64,000 nucleotides of DNA from Hymenobacter ruricola (GTDB lineage: Bacteria; Bacteroidota; Bacteroidia; Cytophagales; Hymenobacteraceae). Shown one piece after another: positions 17,715 through 25,158 of the stretch. The notes beneath the pieces were generated by a model. The model was not told the DNA's origin. It worked only from the letters and a program-made list of their open reading frames with translations, and ran no database searches. Every line of letters starts with the position of its first letter. The stretch's first letter is position 1. The DNA lies in contig NZ_JADQDM010000002.1 in assembly GCF_015694525.1 (NCBI RefSeq), forward strand, positions 620,001-684,000, written 5' to 3'. The translations under genes were made by a program, and so were the position numbers.

Positions 17715-19013
17715 ATGCACGCTGCTTCCCCTTTTCGCTCAACCCGAACGTTGACCTGCTTTTGGGCTGCGTTGCTCGTCGGTGGGTGCCTGCCGGCGCT
17801 GAGTGGCTGCGACTCACGCCCCAGCCAAGCGCCGGGGGCTACCTCTGTGCCGGCTCCAGACAGCACCCAGCGGCCTCAAGCCGATACTGCAACGACTACC
17901 GCACCGCCCGCCTCAGCGGCCGAACCGGCGCCGGCGCCCATCAAGCTCCGGGTTGAGGACGGCAAACCGCCCTACCGCCTGCTGCCCGGGAGCACTACAA
18001 CGTATCGACGCTACGTGGGGCGGCTGGGAGCGCGGCCGGTGGTGATGGAAATATGCATGGGCAGCGAATACGCCGACCAACGCGAGCCCCAGCTTTTTGG
18101 CAGGTGCTACGACGCCCGCAGTGGAAAAACGATGGCGTTTTCGCACCCGGATTTTAATCTGCGTCGTCCCCTGCGCCTGCAACTGTATTCCGAAACCGAC
18201 TCGGCTGAGCACTGGCAGATGCGGCAGCCGCTGGGCCCCTGGCTGACGGGCACCGTGACGACCGCCGGCCAGCCCGCCCGCCGCTTCACGCTCCGCGAAG
18301 ACTATCGCGGGGCGGTGCCGCTGGCCATCCGTTCGGCCACCATGTATGGGCGGCCGGTGGTGGCCGAGCTTGGCGACCGGGGCACGCCGGGCCAGTTCAC
18401 GGGCAGCTATTACCGGAAATACGTGCAGCTGTTGGGAAGCGCTGCTCAGCGGCCCGAGCTGCAGCGCGCCCTGCCCAGCCGCCCGGCGCAGGTGCGGGCC
18501 CAGCTGCGGCAGGCGTTTGAGGAAGGCGAGGCCGGCATCTGCAACATCGAGGATTACGGCTTTGGCCTGGACCTGAACGACTACGACATCTTGAGCTACA
18601 GCAAGGCCGTGAGCGACTTCATGGCCGGGTCCGCTCACCCGCTAAACCTGTTCGAGTCATTCAGCTGCGACCTGCGCACCGGCCGGCGCATCACGCTGGC
18701 CAGCTTGTTGCGGCCCGGCCGCGAGCCGGCCCTGCGGCGCCTGGCCCTGCGCTACATGAACAGTAGGTATCGTACAGACATCGAGGAATGGAACAACGAC
18801 CCGCAAGCTCCCGCCGAACTGTTGGAATCCGTGGACCTGGAAGAATCTTTCGGCCTCACGCCCGAAGGCCTGCTGCTGGATGCCAACATTGGCCCGCACG
18901 TCATGGGCTCCACCACCATTATTATTTCCTACGCGGCCCTGCGCCCCTTGCTGCGCCCGCGCACGCCGCTCAATCGGGTGCTCGTGGCGCGTGGGCTGGC
19001 GCCGGTGCAGTAG
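17715..19013 (+). CDS. RsiV/DUF3298-like lipoprotein, second paralogue
   Basis: About 432 residues from the ATG at 17715 (17700 is also possible; the frame further upstream crosses the pdhB terminator). The N-terminus is a lipoprotein signal with 'LLVGGCLPALSGCDSRPSQ', two possible lipobox cysteines. A long Pro/Ala/Thr linker follows. The body matches the lipoprotein at 2366-3613: 'FTLREDYRGAVPL', 'DLRTGRRITLASLLRPGREP', 'ALRPLLRPRTPLNRVLVARG'. The C-terminal DUF3298-like region is shared with RsiV-type anti-sigma factors, but no sigma gene is adjacent, so a sensing role is unproven. Confidence 0.72.
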   Translation: MHAASPFRSTRTLTCFWAALLVGGCLPALSGCDSRPSQAPGATSVPAPDSTQRPQADTATTTAPPASAAEPAPAPIKLRVEDGKPPYRLLPGSTTTYRRYVGRLGARPVVMEICMGSEYADQREPQLFGRCYDARSGKTMAFSHPDFNLRRPLRLQLYSETDSAEHWQMRQPLGPWLTGTVTTAGQPARRFTLREDYRGAVPLAIRSATMYGRPVVAELGDRGTPGQFTGSYYRKYVQLLGSAAQRPELQRALPSRPAQVRAQLRQAFEEGEAGICNIEDYGFGLDLNDYDILSYSKAVSDFMAGSAHPLNLFESFSCDLRTGRRITLASLLRPGREPALRRLALRYMNSRYRTDIEEWNNDPQAPAELLESVDLEESFGLTPEGLLLDANIGPHVMGSTTIIISYAALRPLLRPRTPLNRVLVARGLAPVQ

Positions 19014-19171
19014 CCACATCGGCAGAAAAGTGGGGCTAGTGTTTTTGCTTTGACGCTTAGTATTTCCTGCCTCTCAAAGAGGCCTTTGCCGCAGTGAGTG
19101 CGCCGCTTCGCCTACCCAACCCGAAAGTTCTCGTACCTTCTGCCCTCTCCCACCCCTCAATCTTCATTTTC

Positions 19172-19729
19172 ATGAACCACCGGCTGCACCTCAAATTTGA
19201 ACAACTGGAGCGCGCCACCGAGCGCCTGCTGGCCACGGCCGAAGCGCTGGGCGCCGACGCCGGCACGGCACCGGCGCCCGGGCACTGGTCGGCTACGCAG
19301 GTGGTGCACCACTTGCTTTTCATCGAAGGCAACATTCTGCAGTACATCCAGAAAAAGCTGCACGCCGAGGAAATGCTGCCCAAAGTGAGCTTGTTCACGC
19401 GGCTGCGGGCCCGCTTCGTGCGCCTGCTGTTGCGGCTGCCGGGCTTCAAATACAAGGCGCCGCGCGGCGTGGCCACCATCACCGACGCCGGTAATCTGCC
19501 CACGCTGCCCGAGCTGCGCCGCACCTGGGAAGCCACGCGCCGCGGGCTGGAGCGCCTGCTCAACGAGTTTCCGGGCCGGCTGATGAACCGCGCCATTTTC
19601 CCGCACCCGCGCTCGGGGCGCATCACCATCAGTCAGGTCATGGAGTTTCTGCTCGACCACCTGTTGCACCACCAGCAGCAGCTGGGGCGCATCACCAAAG
19701 TTCTGCGGCCGGCGCCGGCCGCGGCCTAG
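19172..19729 (+). CDS. DinB-family protein
   Basis: 185 residues, a four-helix DinB-like protein: 'HWSATQVVHHLLFIEGN' near residues 35-51 and 'VMEFLLDHLLHHQQQLGRI' near the C-terminus provide the three histidines that usually bind a metal. Members include thiol-dependent transferases and uncharacterised stress proteins; which applies here is unknown. The ATG at 19172 is the first before the conserved region. The last 4 bases overlap the 3' end of the convergent thioesterase gene. Confidence 0.85.
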   Translation: MNHRLHLKFEQLERATERLLATAEALGADAGTAPAPGHWSATQVVHHLLFIEGNILQYIQKKLHAEEMLPKVSLFTRLRARFVRLLLRLPGFKYKAPRGVATITDAGNLPTLPELRRTWEATRRGLERLLNEFPGRLMNRAIFPHPRSGRITISQVMEFLLDHLLHHQQQLGRITKVLRPAPAAA

Positions 19730-20160
19730 CCCTTGGGGGCCGGGGCTTCGTAGCGCGGCATCGAGGCGAAGGCCGCGGCCAGCTCGGCGGGCGGCACGGT
19801 GAGCTTGCGGCGGTCGAGGTCGAGCCAGGCGCCGTCCACGGCCACGGTGGCGGCCAGGCGGCCATCGGCTTTGAAAATGCGGTGCACGATGCTCCAGCGC
19901 GAGCCGTCTTCGTTGACGGCGGCCAGCTGGCTGTCGACGCGGATTTCTTCGCCGATGTGCACTTCTTTCAGGAATTTGGTTTCTTCCCGAAACAGAATGG
20001 GGCCGATGCGCAGTTCGCCGAAGCGCTTGATGTCGAAGCCCCATTGCGAGAGGAGCACCACGCGCTGGTCGGCGGCAAAATCGGCGTAGGCGGAGTGGCG
20101 CATGTGGCCGTTGGGGTCCATGTCGGCCCAGCGGGTGCGGTAGGTAATGGCGTTGTCCAA
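19726..20160 (-). CDS. Acyl-CoA thioesterase, hotdog fold (4HBT-like)
   Basis: 144 residues, the length of a single hotdog domain. 'YRTRWADMDPNGHMRHSAYA' near residues 7-26 is the 4HBT signature with the catalytic Asp of W-x-D-x-D-x-x-G-H, and 'VHIGEEIRVDSQLAA' with 'SRWSIVHRIFKADGRLAATV' forms the central strands. It hydrolyses acyl-CoA or a related thioester in the cytoplasm; the substrate cannot be read from sequence. The gene follows the methyltransferase gene by 6 bases and is probably cotranscribed with it. Confidence 0.85.
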   Translation of the reverse strand: MDNAITYRTRWADMDPNGHMRHSAYADFAADQRVVLLSQWGFDIKRFGELRIGPILFREETKFLKEVHIGEEIRVDSQLAAVNEDGSRWSIVHRIFKADGRLAATVAVDGAWLDLDRRKLTVPPAELAAAFASMPRYEAPAPKG

Positions 20161-20166
20161 AGTGAG

Positions 20167-20919
20167 TTAGTTGATTTGAGGAGATGAAACGCCTTGCGGC
20201 GTCAGGCGCACGAGGTATTGTTCGTTGTCGTCTTCGCCAATGAAATCGGCCGTGTAGCCGGCGGCTTCGGCGGCGTCGTTGAGCAGGGCCGCGTCGATGA
20301 AGAGCCACGGGAAGGGCTCGCCGTCTTGGCCCTTGTAGCTCAGGGTGTACTGCACTTCGCCGTAGTACGGGCCGTTGAGGTTGATGCGCAGGGCGCCGTC
20401 TTCGTCCTCGTACAGGTAGCGGACGTCGGAGGAAGTGGCCAGAATCTGGCCGTCGGGCGCCAACAGGGTTTTGGCGTGGGCCAGGAACTTGTCGAGGCCT
20501 TCGAGCGTGCCCGTCAGCCCGAGGCCGTTCATGAGCAGCAGAATGGTGTCGTAGGGCAGCTCAGCGGGCGCCCGAGGCGCAAACAAGTCGTGGCGCGCCA
20601 CCTCCCGCACGCCGCGCTCGGTCATCACCTGCGCGGCGCCAGCCGAGACGTCCACGGCTTTCACGTCGAAGCCGCGGCTTTGCAACTCCAGGCTGTGGCA
20701 GCCGGCGCCGGCGCCGAGGTCGAGCACGCGGCCGCGGCTTTCGTCGAGGGCCTGGCGTTCCAGCTCGGGCATCTGGAGCACGGTGCGGAAGAAGTAGGCG
20801 GCGGGCAGGGGCTCGTCGTCGGCCGCGCTGCAGTGCACCGTGACGGTGGCGCTGGCCTGGCCGCGGTGGTAGTCGAGCAGGGCGTGGCCCAGAATGTCGG
20901 GAGCAGAGGTGGTGGTCAT
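20167..20919 (-). CDS. Class I SAM-dependent methyltransferase
   Basis: 250 residues. Motif I 'GRVLDLGAGAGCHSLELQSR' at about 63-82 binds SAM; 'DVKAVDVSAGAAQVM' carries the acidic motif II residue; 'YDTILLLMNGLGLTG' is motif IV. The C-terminal half has an unusual beta-rich segment ('YEDEDGALRINLNGPYYGEV'). The substrate is unknown. A TACTTTTC near 20989 on the minus strand is a weak minus-7 candidate. Confidence 0.88.
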   Translation of the reverse strand: MTTTSAPDILGHALLDYHRGQASATVTVHCSAADDEPLPAAYFFRTVLQMPELERQALDESRGRVLDLGAGAGCHSLELQSRGFDVKAVDVSAGAAQVMTERGVREVARHDLFAPRAPAELPYDTILLLMNGLGLTGTLEGLDKFLAHAKTLLAPDGQILATSSDVRYLYEDEDGALRINLNGPYYGEVQYTLSYKGQDGEPFPWLFIDAALLNDAAEAAGYTADFIGEDDNEQYLVRLTPQGVSSPQIN

Positions 20920-21056
20920 ACAGAAGAAATGGCCCGGTAGCGGCCGCGGCGCCGAAACCGTCGCCGGGTGCCTTACGGCTTTGGCGCCGAAAAGTACCCA
21001 AAACTTCGCGGGCGTGCCGGGCGTTTGATTGGCATTCGCCCGTATTTCCCCGCCCC

Positions 21057-21230
21057 ATGCTTCCCGCCAAACTGCGCAAAGGCCAGCTGCCCACCAAAAT
21101 CTGCCTCACCTGCGGCCGGCCCTTCGAGTACCGAAAAAAGTGGCGCAACAGTTGGGCCGAGGTGAAATACTGCGGCGAAAAGTGCCAGCGCAACCGGCCC
21201 GCCAGCGGCCCCCACGCTCCGGCTGCCTGA
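21057..21230 (+). CDS. DUF2256 zinc-ribbon-like small protein
   Basis: 57 residues. The core 'KICLTCGRPFEYRKKW' followed by 'WAEVKYCGEKCQRNR' has two Cys pairs (C-x-x-C and C-x-x-x-C) and the R-P-F-x-x-R-K-K-W signature of DUF2256. Members are very short, conserved, and of unknown function; in some genomes they neighbour photolyase or cryptochrome genes, which is not the case here. The ATG at 21057 begins 'MLPAKLRKGQLPTKIC'. Confidence 0.85.
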   Translation: MLPAKLRKGQLPTKICLTCGRPFEYRKKWRNSWAEVKYCGEKCQRNRPASGPHAPAA

Positions 21231-21312
21231 GCCGCCAGCGGCTACGGCTGTATCTTTTGGGCCCATTGGCCCGTTTTTGCTCCCAACCCTGTCCTTATCA
21301 AGCTTCCCCTTC

Positions 21313-21621
21313 ATGGCTTCCAACCTCGATTACCTTGACCCTGCCCTCGTTCCGCTGGAAGAAAAAGTGGATGCGTACCTGGAAACCGAAAAAGCCCTAC
21401 AGCGCGCCCTCGTGGCGCAGAAAGCCAACCCGCCGGGCGAACCCGCCCAGAACCCGGAGCAGCTCCGCCAGAACCTAACCCGCATGGAGCAGGAAATCAT
21501 CGCCATGCTGCCCACGCGCGACGAATGGCTGAAAGTGAACCTCGGCTACGGCCCCAGCCGCGTGGGCGCCTGGCACGTGCCCGGCACTCCCGAGCGCTAC
21601 GAGTTGCGGATAGTGCACTAG
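21313..21621 (+). CDS. Conserved hypothetical protein
   Basis: 102 residues beginning at the ATG at 21313 ('MASNLDYLDPALVPLEEKVD'). The first two-thirds are acidic and helical, probably a coiled coil ('NPEQLRQNLTRMEQEIIAML'); the end is 'GAWHVPGTPERYELRIVH'. No family is recognised. Codon use matches the neighbourhood, so it is likely real. A near-consensus minus-7 (TATCTTTT) lies near 21250. It ends at a hairpin-forming repeat. Confidence 0.65.
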   Translation: MASNLDYLDPALVPLEEKVDAYLETEKALQRALVAQKANPPGEPAQNPEQLRQNLTRMEQEIIAMLPTRDEWLKVNLGYGPSRVGAWHVPGTPERYELRIVH

Positions 21622-21640
21622 ACACTGCACTTCATGAAAA

Positions 21641-21685
21641 ATGAGGAATGAAGAATTAGCCCAACGACAATTCTTCATTCCTCAT
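21641..21685. terminator. Inverted repeat in a convergent gap, candidate bidirectional terminator
   Basis: Perfect 17-base arms ATGAGGAATGAAGAATT (21641-21657) and AATTCTTCATTCCTCAT (21669-21685) with an 11-base loop. A further ATTCCTCAT word follows at 21691-21699. It sits between the convergent hypothetical gene and molybdoenzyme gene. Repetition of the word makes it a relative of the intergenic word repeats seen elsewhere in the window. Confidence 0.6.
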
Positions 21686-21710
21686 TCTCAATTCCTCATC
21701 AAGCAAAGCG

Positions 21711-22544
21711 TCAGTGCCCCGAGTCCCAGTCGTAGCCCAGCTCGGCCCAGTAGTCGCGCGGGCGGGCGTCGGCGAAGGCGATGGTGCCGATGCGCTTGAG
21801 ATGCTTGATGCCGTATTTGAGCGGGGTGACGAGGCGGAGCGGCGCGCCGTGCTCGGGCGTGAGGGGCTGGCCGTTCATTTCGTAGCACAGCAGCGTTTGC
21901 GGGTGCAGGGCGCTGGCCATGTCGAGGCCCACATAATAGAGGCCGTCGGGCGTTTCAATGCCCACGTAGGGTGCCAGGTCGGCCGACGGGTTTTGCGGGT
22001 CGGCTGGACGGCCGGCGCGGGACGCCAGCGGGTGTTTCGCCAAAAAATCGGACAGCCGTGCGCCGGCCCAGTGCACCACAATGCTCCAGCCTTCGATGCA
22101 CTTGAGCTCGGTGGTCATCTCGATTTTGGGCAGGGTCTGGACGTCGGCCAAGGTGAATTCCTGAAGTGTATTGGAGCCGTAGGCCTGCACGCGCAGGCGC
22201 CAGGCGGCCGGGTCCAACTCTGATTCCAGGCCCACGTCGCCGTTCACGCGGGGCCGGCGGGCGCGGCTGCGGGCAAACTCCGGCGCAAGGCGCGTTTCCT
22301 TGAAATAAGCGCCGCTGAGGCGGCCGTTGGCATCGAGCACCTTGCGCAGGGGGCGCGGAATGCCCTGCTCGGTGGGCTGAGAAATGAGCCAGTTCCAGCC
22401 GGCCAGGCCCGCCAGGCCCGCCAGCCCGAGGCCAATAAACGAGCGGCGCGAGCGGCGCCGGGCTTCGGCCAGCACTTCGGCTTCGGGACGCAGGGGCTCC
22501 TGGGGGTTCCCGGCCGGAGCCGGAACGGGCGTTTCTTCAGTCAT
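21711..22544 (-). CDS. YedY/sulfite-oxidase-like molybdopterin oxidoreductase
   Basis: About 277 residues from the ATG at 22544. A twin-arginine type signal ('RRSRRSFIGLGLAGLAG') at about residues 30-46 leads into a membrane or periplasmic location. The molybdopterin-binding domain is shown by 'MTTELKCIEGWS', whose Cys ligates the Mo, and by 'HGAPLRLVTPLKYGIKHLKR'. The family includes MsrP, which repairs methionine sulfoxide in the periplasm. The cytochrome b gene directly upstream (15 bp away) is its likely electron donor. The exact substrate is not readable. Confidence 0.86.
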   Translation of the reverse strand: MTEETPVPAPAGNPQEPLRPEAEVLAEARRRSRRSFIGLGLAGLAGLAGWNWLISQPTEQGIPRPLRKVLDANGRLSGAYFKETRLAPEFARSRARRPRVNGDVGLESELDPAAWRLRVQAYGSNTLQEFTLADVQTLPKIEMTTELKCIEGWSIVVHWAGARLSDFLAKHPLASRAGRPADPQNPSADLAPYVGIETPDGLYYVGLDMASALHPQTLLCYEMNGQPLTPEHGAPLRLVTPLKYGIKHLKRIGTIAFADARPRDYWAELGYDWDSGH

Positions 22545-22559
22545 GGCTGCTGCGGGCAA

Positions 22560-23285
22560 TTATTTGGCAGAAAGAGAAGCATCGGCGGCCGGCAAGGCCG
22601 TGGGGCCGGCCGTGACTTCGTGCGTGGCGGGATTGACTTCCACCACCTCGAAGCCGGCCACCATGGCCCGGAAGTTGTTCCAGCCGGCGCGCACCACCTG
22701 AGCAATGTGCAAGACGAAAAACAGCACGTAGCCGATGGTGAGGGCAAAATGGATGATGCGGGCAAACTCATACCCGCCCAGCAGCTGCGTGAGCCAGCCG
22801 AACTGCACCGGCTTGTAAATGGCCAGCCCCGTGAGCAGCGAGCCCAGCCCCATCAGAATCACGCTGGTGTATGCAATCTGCTGGGCGCCGTTGAACTTGC
22901 GCACCGGCGGGTGCTGCTTGCGCAGGCCCAGGTCGAAAAGCGTGACCTGGATGGCTTCTTTGAAGGAATGGCGGGTGGGCAGCAATGCGCGCCACTCGCC
23001 CGAAAACAGCGTGTAGAGCACGTAGAGCAAGCCGTTGAGGAAGAACACCCACATCAACACAAAGTGCCAGCTCATGCCCTGGGCCAGCTTGTGGTCGAGG
23101 TGAAAAGCCTGGTAGAATGAGTTGGGAAAGAATTTGAGCAGTGTGGTCTTGCCCCAGCCGAGGCGGTACACGTCGTTGGCCCAGTAAATCCACATCCCGC
23201 TCCAAATCATCAGGCTCAGGACGGGGAAGTTGACCCAGTGAAACCAACGAATGGCCAGCGGGTGCTTTTCAACGAGTTGCTTCAT
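22560..23285 (-). CDS. Cytochrome b561-like membrane subunit, partner of the molybdoenzyme
   Basis: About 241 residues from the ATG at 23285 ('MKQLVEKHPLAIRWFHWVN'); the frame extends upstream without membrane-protein character. Four or more hydrophobic spans with histidines suited to heme b ligation: 'HPLAIRWFHWVNF', 'FHLDHKLAQGMSWHFVLMW', 'ARIIHFALTIGYVLFFVLHI'. It should pass electrons from the quinone pool to the YedY-like enzyme encoded just downstream. Role assignment rests on the pairing and on the cytochrome b/b561 fold. Confidence 0.82.
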   Translation of the reverse strand: MKQLVEKHPLAIRWFHWVNFPVLSLMIWSGMWIYWANDVYRLGWGKTTLLKFFPNSFYQAFHLDHKLAQGMSWHFVLMWVFFLNGLLYVLYTLFSGEWRALLPTRHSFKEAIQVTLFDLGLRKQHPPVRKFNGAQQIAYTSVILMGLGSLLTGLAIYKPVQFGWLTQLLGGYEFARIIHFALTIGYVLFFVLHIAQVVRAGWNNFRAMVAGFEVVEVNPATHEVTAGPTALPAADASLSAK

Positions 23286-23396
23286 AAACGACGCGGCGGC
23301 AAAAATTAGCAGGCGCAAGGTACACCCTACTACCGGCCAGCCTTCGAACTCATCAGACGCCGCCTCCGGCCCGGCCTTACACACCAGGCAATAAAA

Positions 23397-23425
23397 AAAG
23401 AGGCGTCCCAAAGGGGCGCCTCTTT
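23397..23425 (-). terminator. Second terminator downstream of ffh (possible small transcript end)
   Basis: Thirteen-base stem (AAAGAGGCGTCCC / GGGGCGCCTCTTT, one G-U type mismatch) with an AAA loop and a T run on the minus strand. The hairpin lies 150 bases after the ffh terminator, so it must end another transcript, or serve as a back-up. Confidence 0.65.
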
Positions 23426-23456
23426 CCATACCAAAACACCTTAAAAAACTATTCTT

Positions 23457-23576
23457 TCACGATGATGCTAACAAGAATTGCTCCAAAAGATTCCGGCGCT
23501 TATAGTTTTCTTGGTAAGTCACTTGAAATTTGTGATTTAACCCAACTATTTTCCTTTTCAATTCAATTGCTAACAT
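23457..23576 (-). CDS. Candidate 39-residue small protein between two terminators
   Basis: A minus-strand ATG at 23576, directly after the ffh terminator T run, opens a 39-codon frame ending in TGA at 23457-23459. The peptide begins 'MLAIELKRKIVGLNHKFQ' and ends 'RRNLLEQFLLASS'; it is basic and helix-prone. The stretch is much poorer in GC than its surroundings and is followed by its own terminator. No Shine-Dalgarno or promoter consensus was found. It may equally be a small RNA or leftover sequence, so this is a candidate only. Confidence 0.25.
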   Translation of the reverse strand: MLAIELKRKIVGLNHKFQVTYQENYKRRNLLEQFLLASS

Positions 23577-23608
23577 AAAAAAGCCCGGACTTTGGTCCGG
23601 GCTTTTTT
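23577..23608 (-). terminator. Rho-independent terminator of ffh
   Basis: Perfect 14-base arms (AAAAAAGCCCGGAC / GTCCGGGCTTTTTT) with a TTTG loop, 29 bases past the ffh stop. Confidence 0.9.
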
Positions 23609-23636
23609 GTTGCTTCAGGGCGAAGGGCCTGCCGGC

Positions 23637-25004
23637 CTAGCGGCCCATCATGCCGCCGCCACCGCCGCGCATGCCGCCCATCATCTTCTGCATCTGGGCC
23701 AGGCCGCCTTTGGTCTGGCTGAGCTTGTTCATTTTGCGCATCATCTGGCGCATCTGGTCGAACTGTTTCATCAGGTCGTTCACCTGCTGCAGCTCCGTGC
23801 CCGAGCCTTTGGCCAGGCGGCGCTTGCGCGAGGCGTTCAGCAGGTCGGGGTTGGCGCGCTCCTGCTTGGTCATGCTCCGGATGATGGCCTCAACGGGCTT
23901 GAAGGCGTCGTCGTCGATTTCGACGTCCTTCATGGCCTTGCTCATGCCCGGAATCATGCCCATCAAATCCTTGATGTTGCCCATCTTCTTGATTTGCTCA
24001 AGCTGGCCGAGGAAGTCGTTGAAGTCGAACTGGTTTTTGCGGATTTTCTTCTCGATGCGCTTGGCTTCGTCCTCGTCGAACTGCTGCTGCGCGCGCTCTA
24101 CCAGCGAAATCACGTCGCCCATGCCCAAGATGCGCTGGGCCATGCGGTCGGGGTAGAACAGGTCGAGCGCGTCCATCTTCTCACCGGTCGAGATGAACTT
24201 GATGGGCTTCTCCACCACCGCACGAATCGAGAGGGCCGCGCCGCCGCGCGAGTCGCCGTCGAGCTTGGTGAGCACCACGCCGTCGAAATTGAGGCGGTCG
24301 TTGAAGGTTTTGGCGGTGTTCACGGCGTCCTGGCCGGTCATGGAGTCCACCACAAACAGCGTTTCGCTGGGGTTGATGGCCGACTTCACGGCCTCAATTT
24401 CGCGCATCATCTGCTCGTCCACGGCCAGGCGGCCGGCGGTGTCGATGATGACCACCTTCTTGCCGTTTTTGCGGGCGTAGTCGATGGCGTTGCGCGAGAT
24501 TTCAACCGGGTTTTTGTTCTCGACTTCCGAGTACACTTCCACGCCGATTTGCTCGCCCAGTACTTTCAGCTGGTCGATAGCGGCCGGGCGGTACACGTCG
24601 CAGGCCACCAGCAAGGTATTGCGGCCCTGGCGCTTCACGTAGCTGGCCAGCTTGCCGGCGAAGGTGGTTTTGCCCGAGCCCTGCAGGCCCGAGAGCAGAA
24701 TCACGGCTGGGTCGCCCTTAATGACGATGTCCTTCTTCTCGCCGCCCATGAGCTCGGTGAGCTCATCGTAGACGATTTTGACCATGAGCTGGCCCGGCGA
24801 CACGGCCGTGAGCACGTCGCGGCCCATGGCGGCGTCCTTAATCTTGTCGGTTACTTCTTTGGCAACCTTGTAGTTAACGTCGGCATCGACCAGCGCGCGG
24901 CGGATTTCCTTGATGGTGGCCGCGACGTTGATTTCCGAGATGCTGCCCTGCCCTTTGAGGGTTTTGATGGCCCGGTCGAGCTTATTGGAGAGATTATCAA
25001 ACAT
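23637..25004 (-). CDS. ffh: Signal recognition particle protein
   Basis: 455 residues. The GTPase of the SRP, which binds 4.5S RNA and signal sequences and delivers ribosomes to FtsY at the inner membrane. The N domain opens 'MFDNLSNKLDRAIKTLKG'; the G domain has the P-loop 'LLSGLQGSGKTT' (about 104-114), 'DTAGRLAVDEQMM' and 'TKLDGDSRGGAALS'. The Met-rich M domain carries 'MKQFDQMRQMMRKMNKL' and a Gly/Met tail. The gene is monocistronic by its promoter and terminator. Confidence 0.97.
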   Translation of the reverse strand: MFDNLSNKLDRAIKTLKGQGSISEINVAATIKEIRRALVDADVNYKVAKEVTDKIKDAAMGRDVLTAVSPGQLMVKIVYDELTELMGGEKKDIVIKGDPAVILLSGLQGSGKTTFAGKLASYVKRQGRNTLLVACDVYRPAAIDQLKVLGEQIGVEVYSEVENKNPVEISRNAIDYARKNGKKVVIIDTAGRLAVDEQMMREIEAVKSAINPSETLFVVDSMTGQDAVNTAKTFNDRLNFDGVVLTKLDGDSRGGAALSIRAVVEKPIKFISTGEKMDALDLFYPDRMAQRILGMGDVISLVERAQQQFDEDEAKRIEKKIRKNQFDFNDFLGQLEQIKKMGNIKDLMGMIPGMSKAMKDVEIDDDAFKPVEAIIRSMTKQERANPDLLNASRKRRLAKGSGTELQQVNDLMKQFDQMRQMMRKMNKLSQTKGGLAQMQKMMGGMRGGGGGMMGR

Positions 25005-25085
25005 GAATCGCTGAGTTGAGCGGGAGGTAGGGAGAGGTCAGCTGGAAGCGGGCGAGCCCCGCAAAACCAGTCAGTTATTGAACCC

Positions 25086-25119
25086 CAAAAGTAACCACAA
25101 AAGGCCGAAAACCGGCAAA
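25086..25119 (-). promoter_or_regulatory. ffh promoter: TTTG-N22-TACTTTTG on the minus strand
   Basis: TACTTTTG (complement of 25086-25093) with TTTG (complement of 25116-25119) 22 bases upstream, 81 bases before the ffh start. A plus-strand TACCTTCG at 25125-25132 for the divergent glycosyltransferase lies next to it. Confidence 0.5.
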
Positions 25120-25158
25120 GCGTGTACCTTCGCGGCCCGCTTGCCCTCCCCCGTTCCC

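Noticed and set aside
23592..25019. Long plus-strand frame over ffh
   Set aside because: Antisense shadow of a clearly conserved gene; composition is typical of the complement of high-GC coding DNA.
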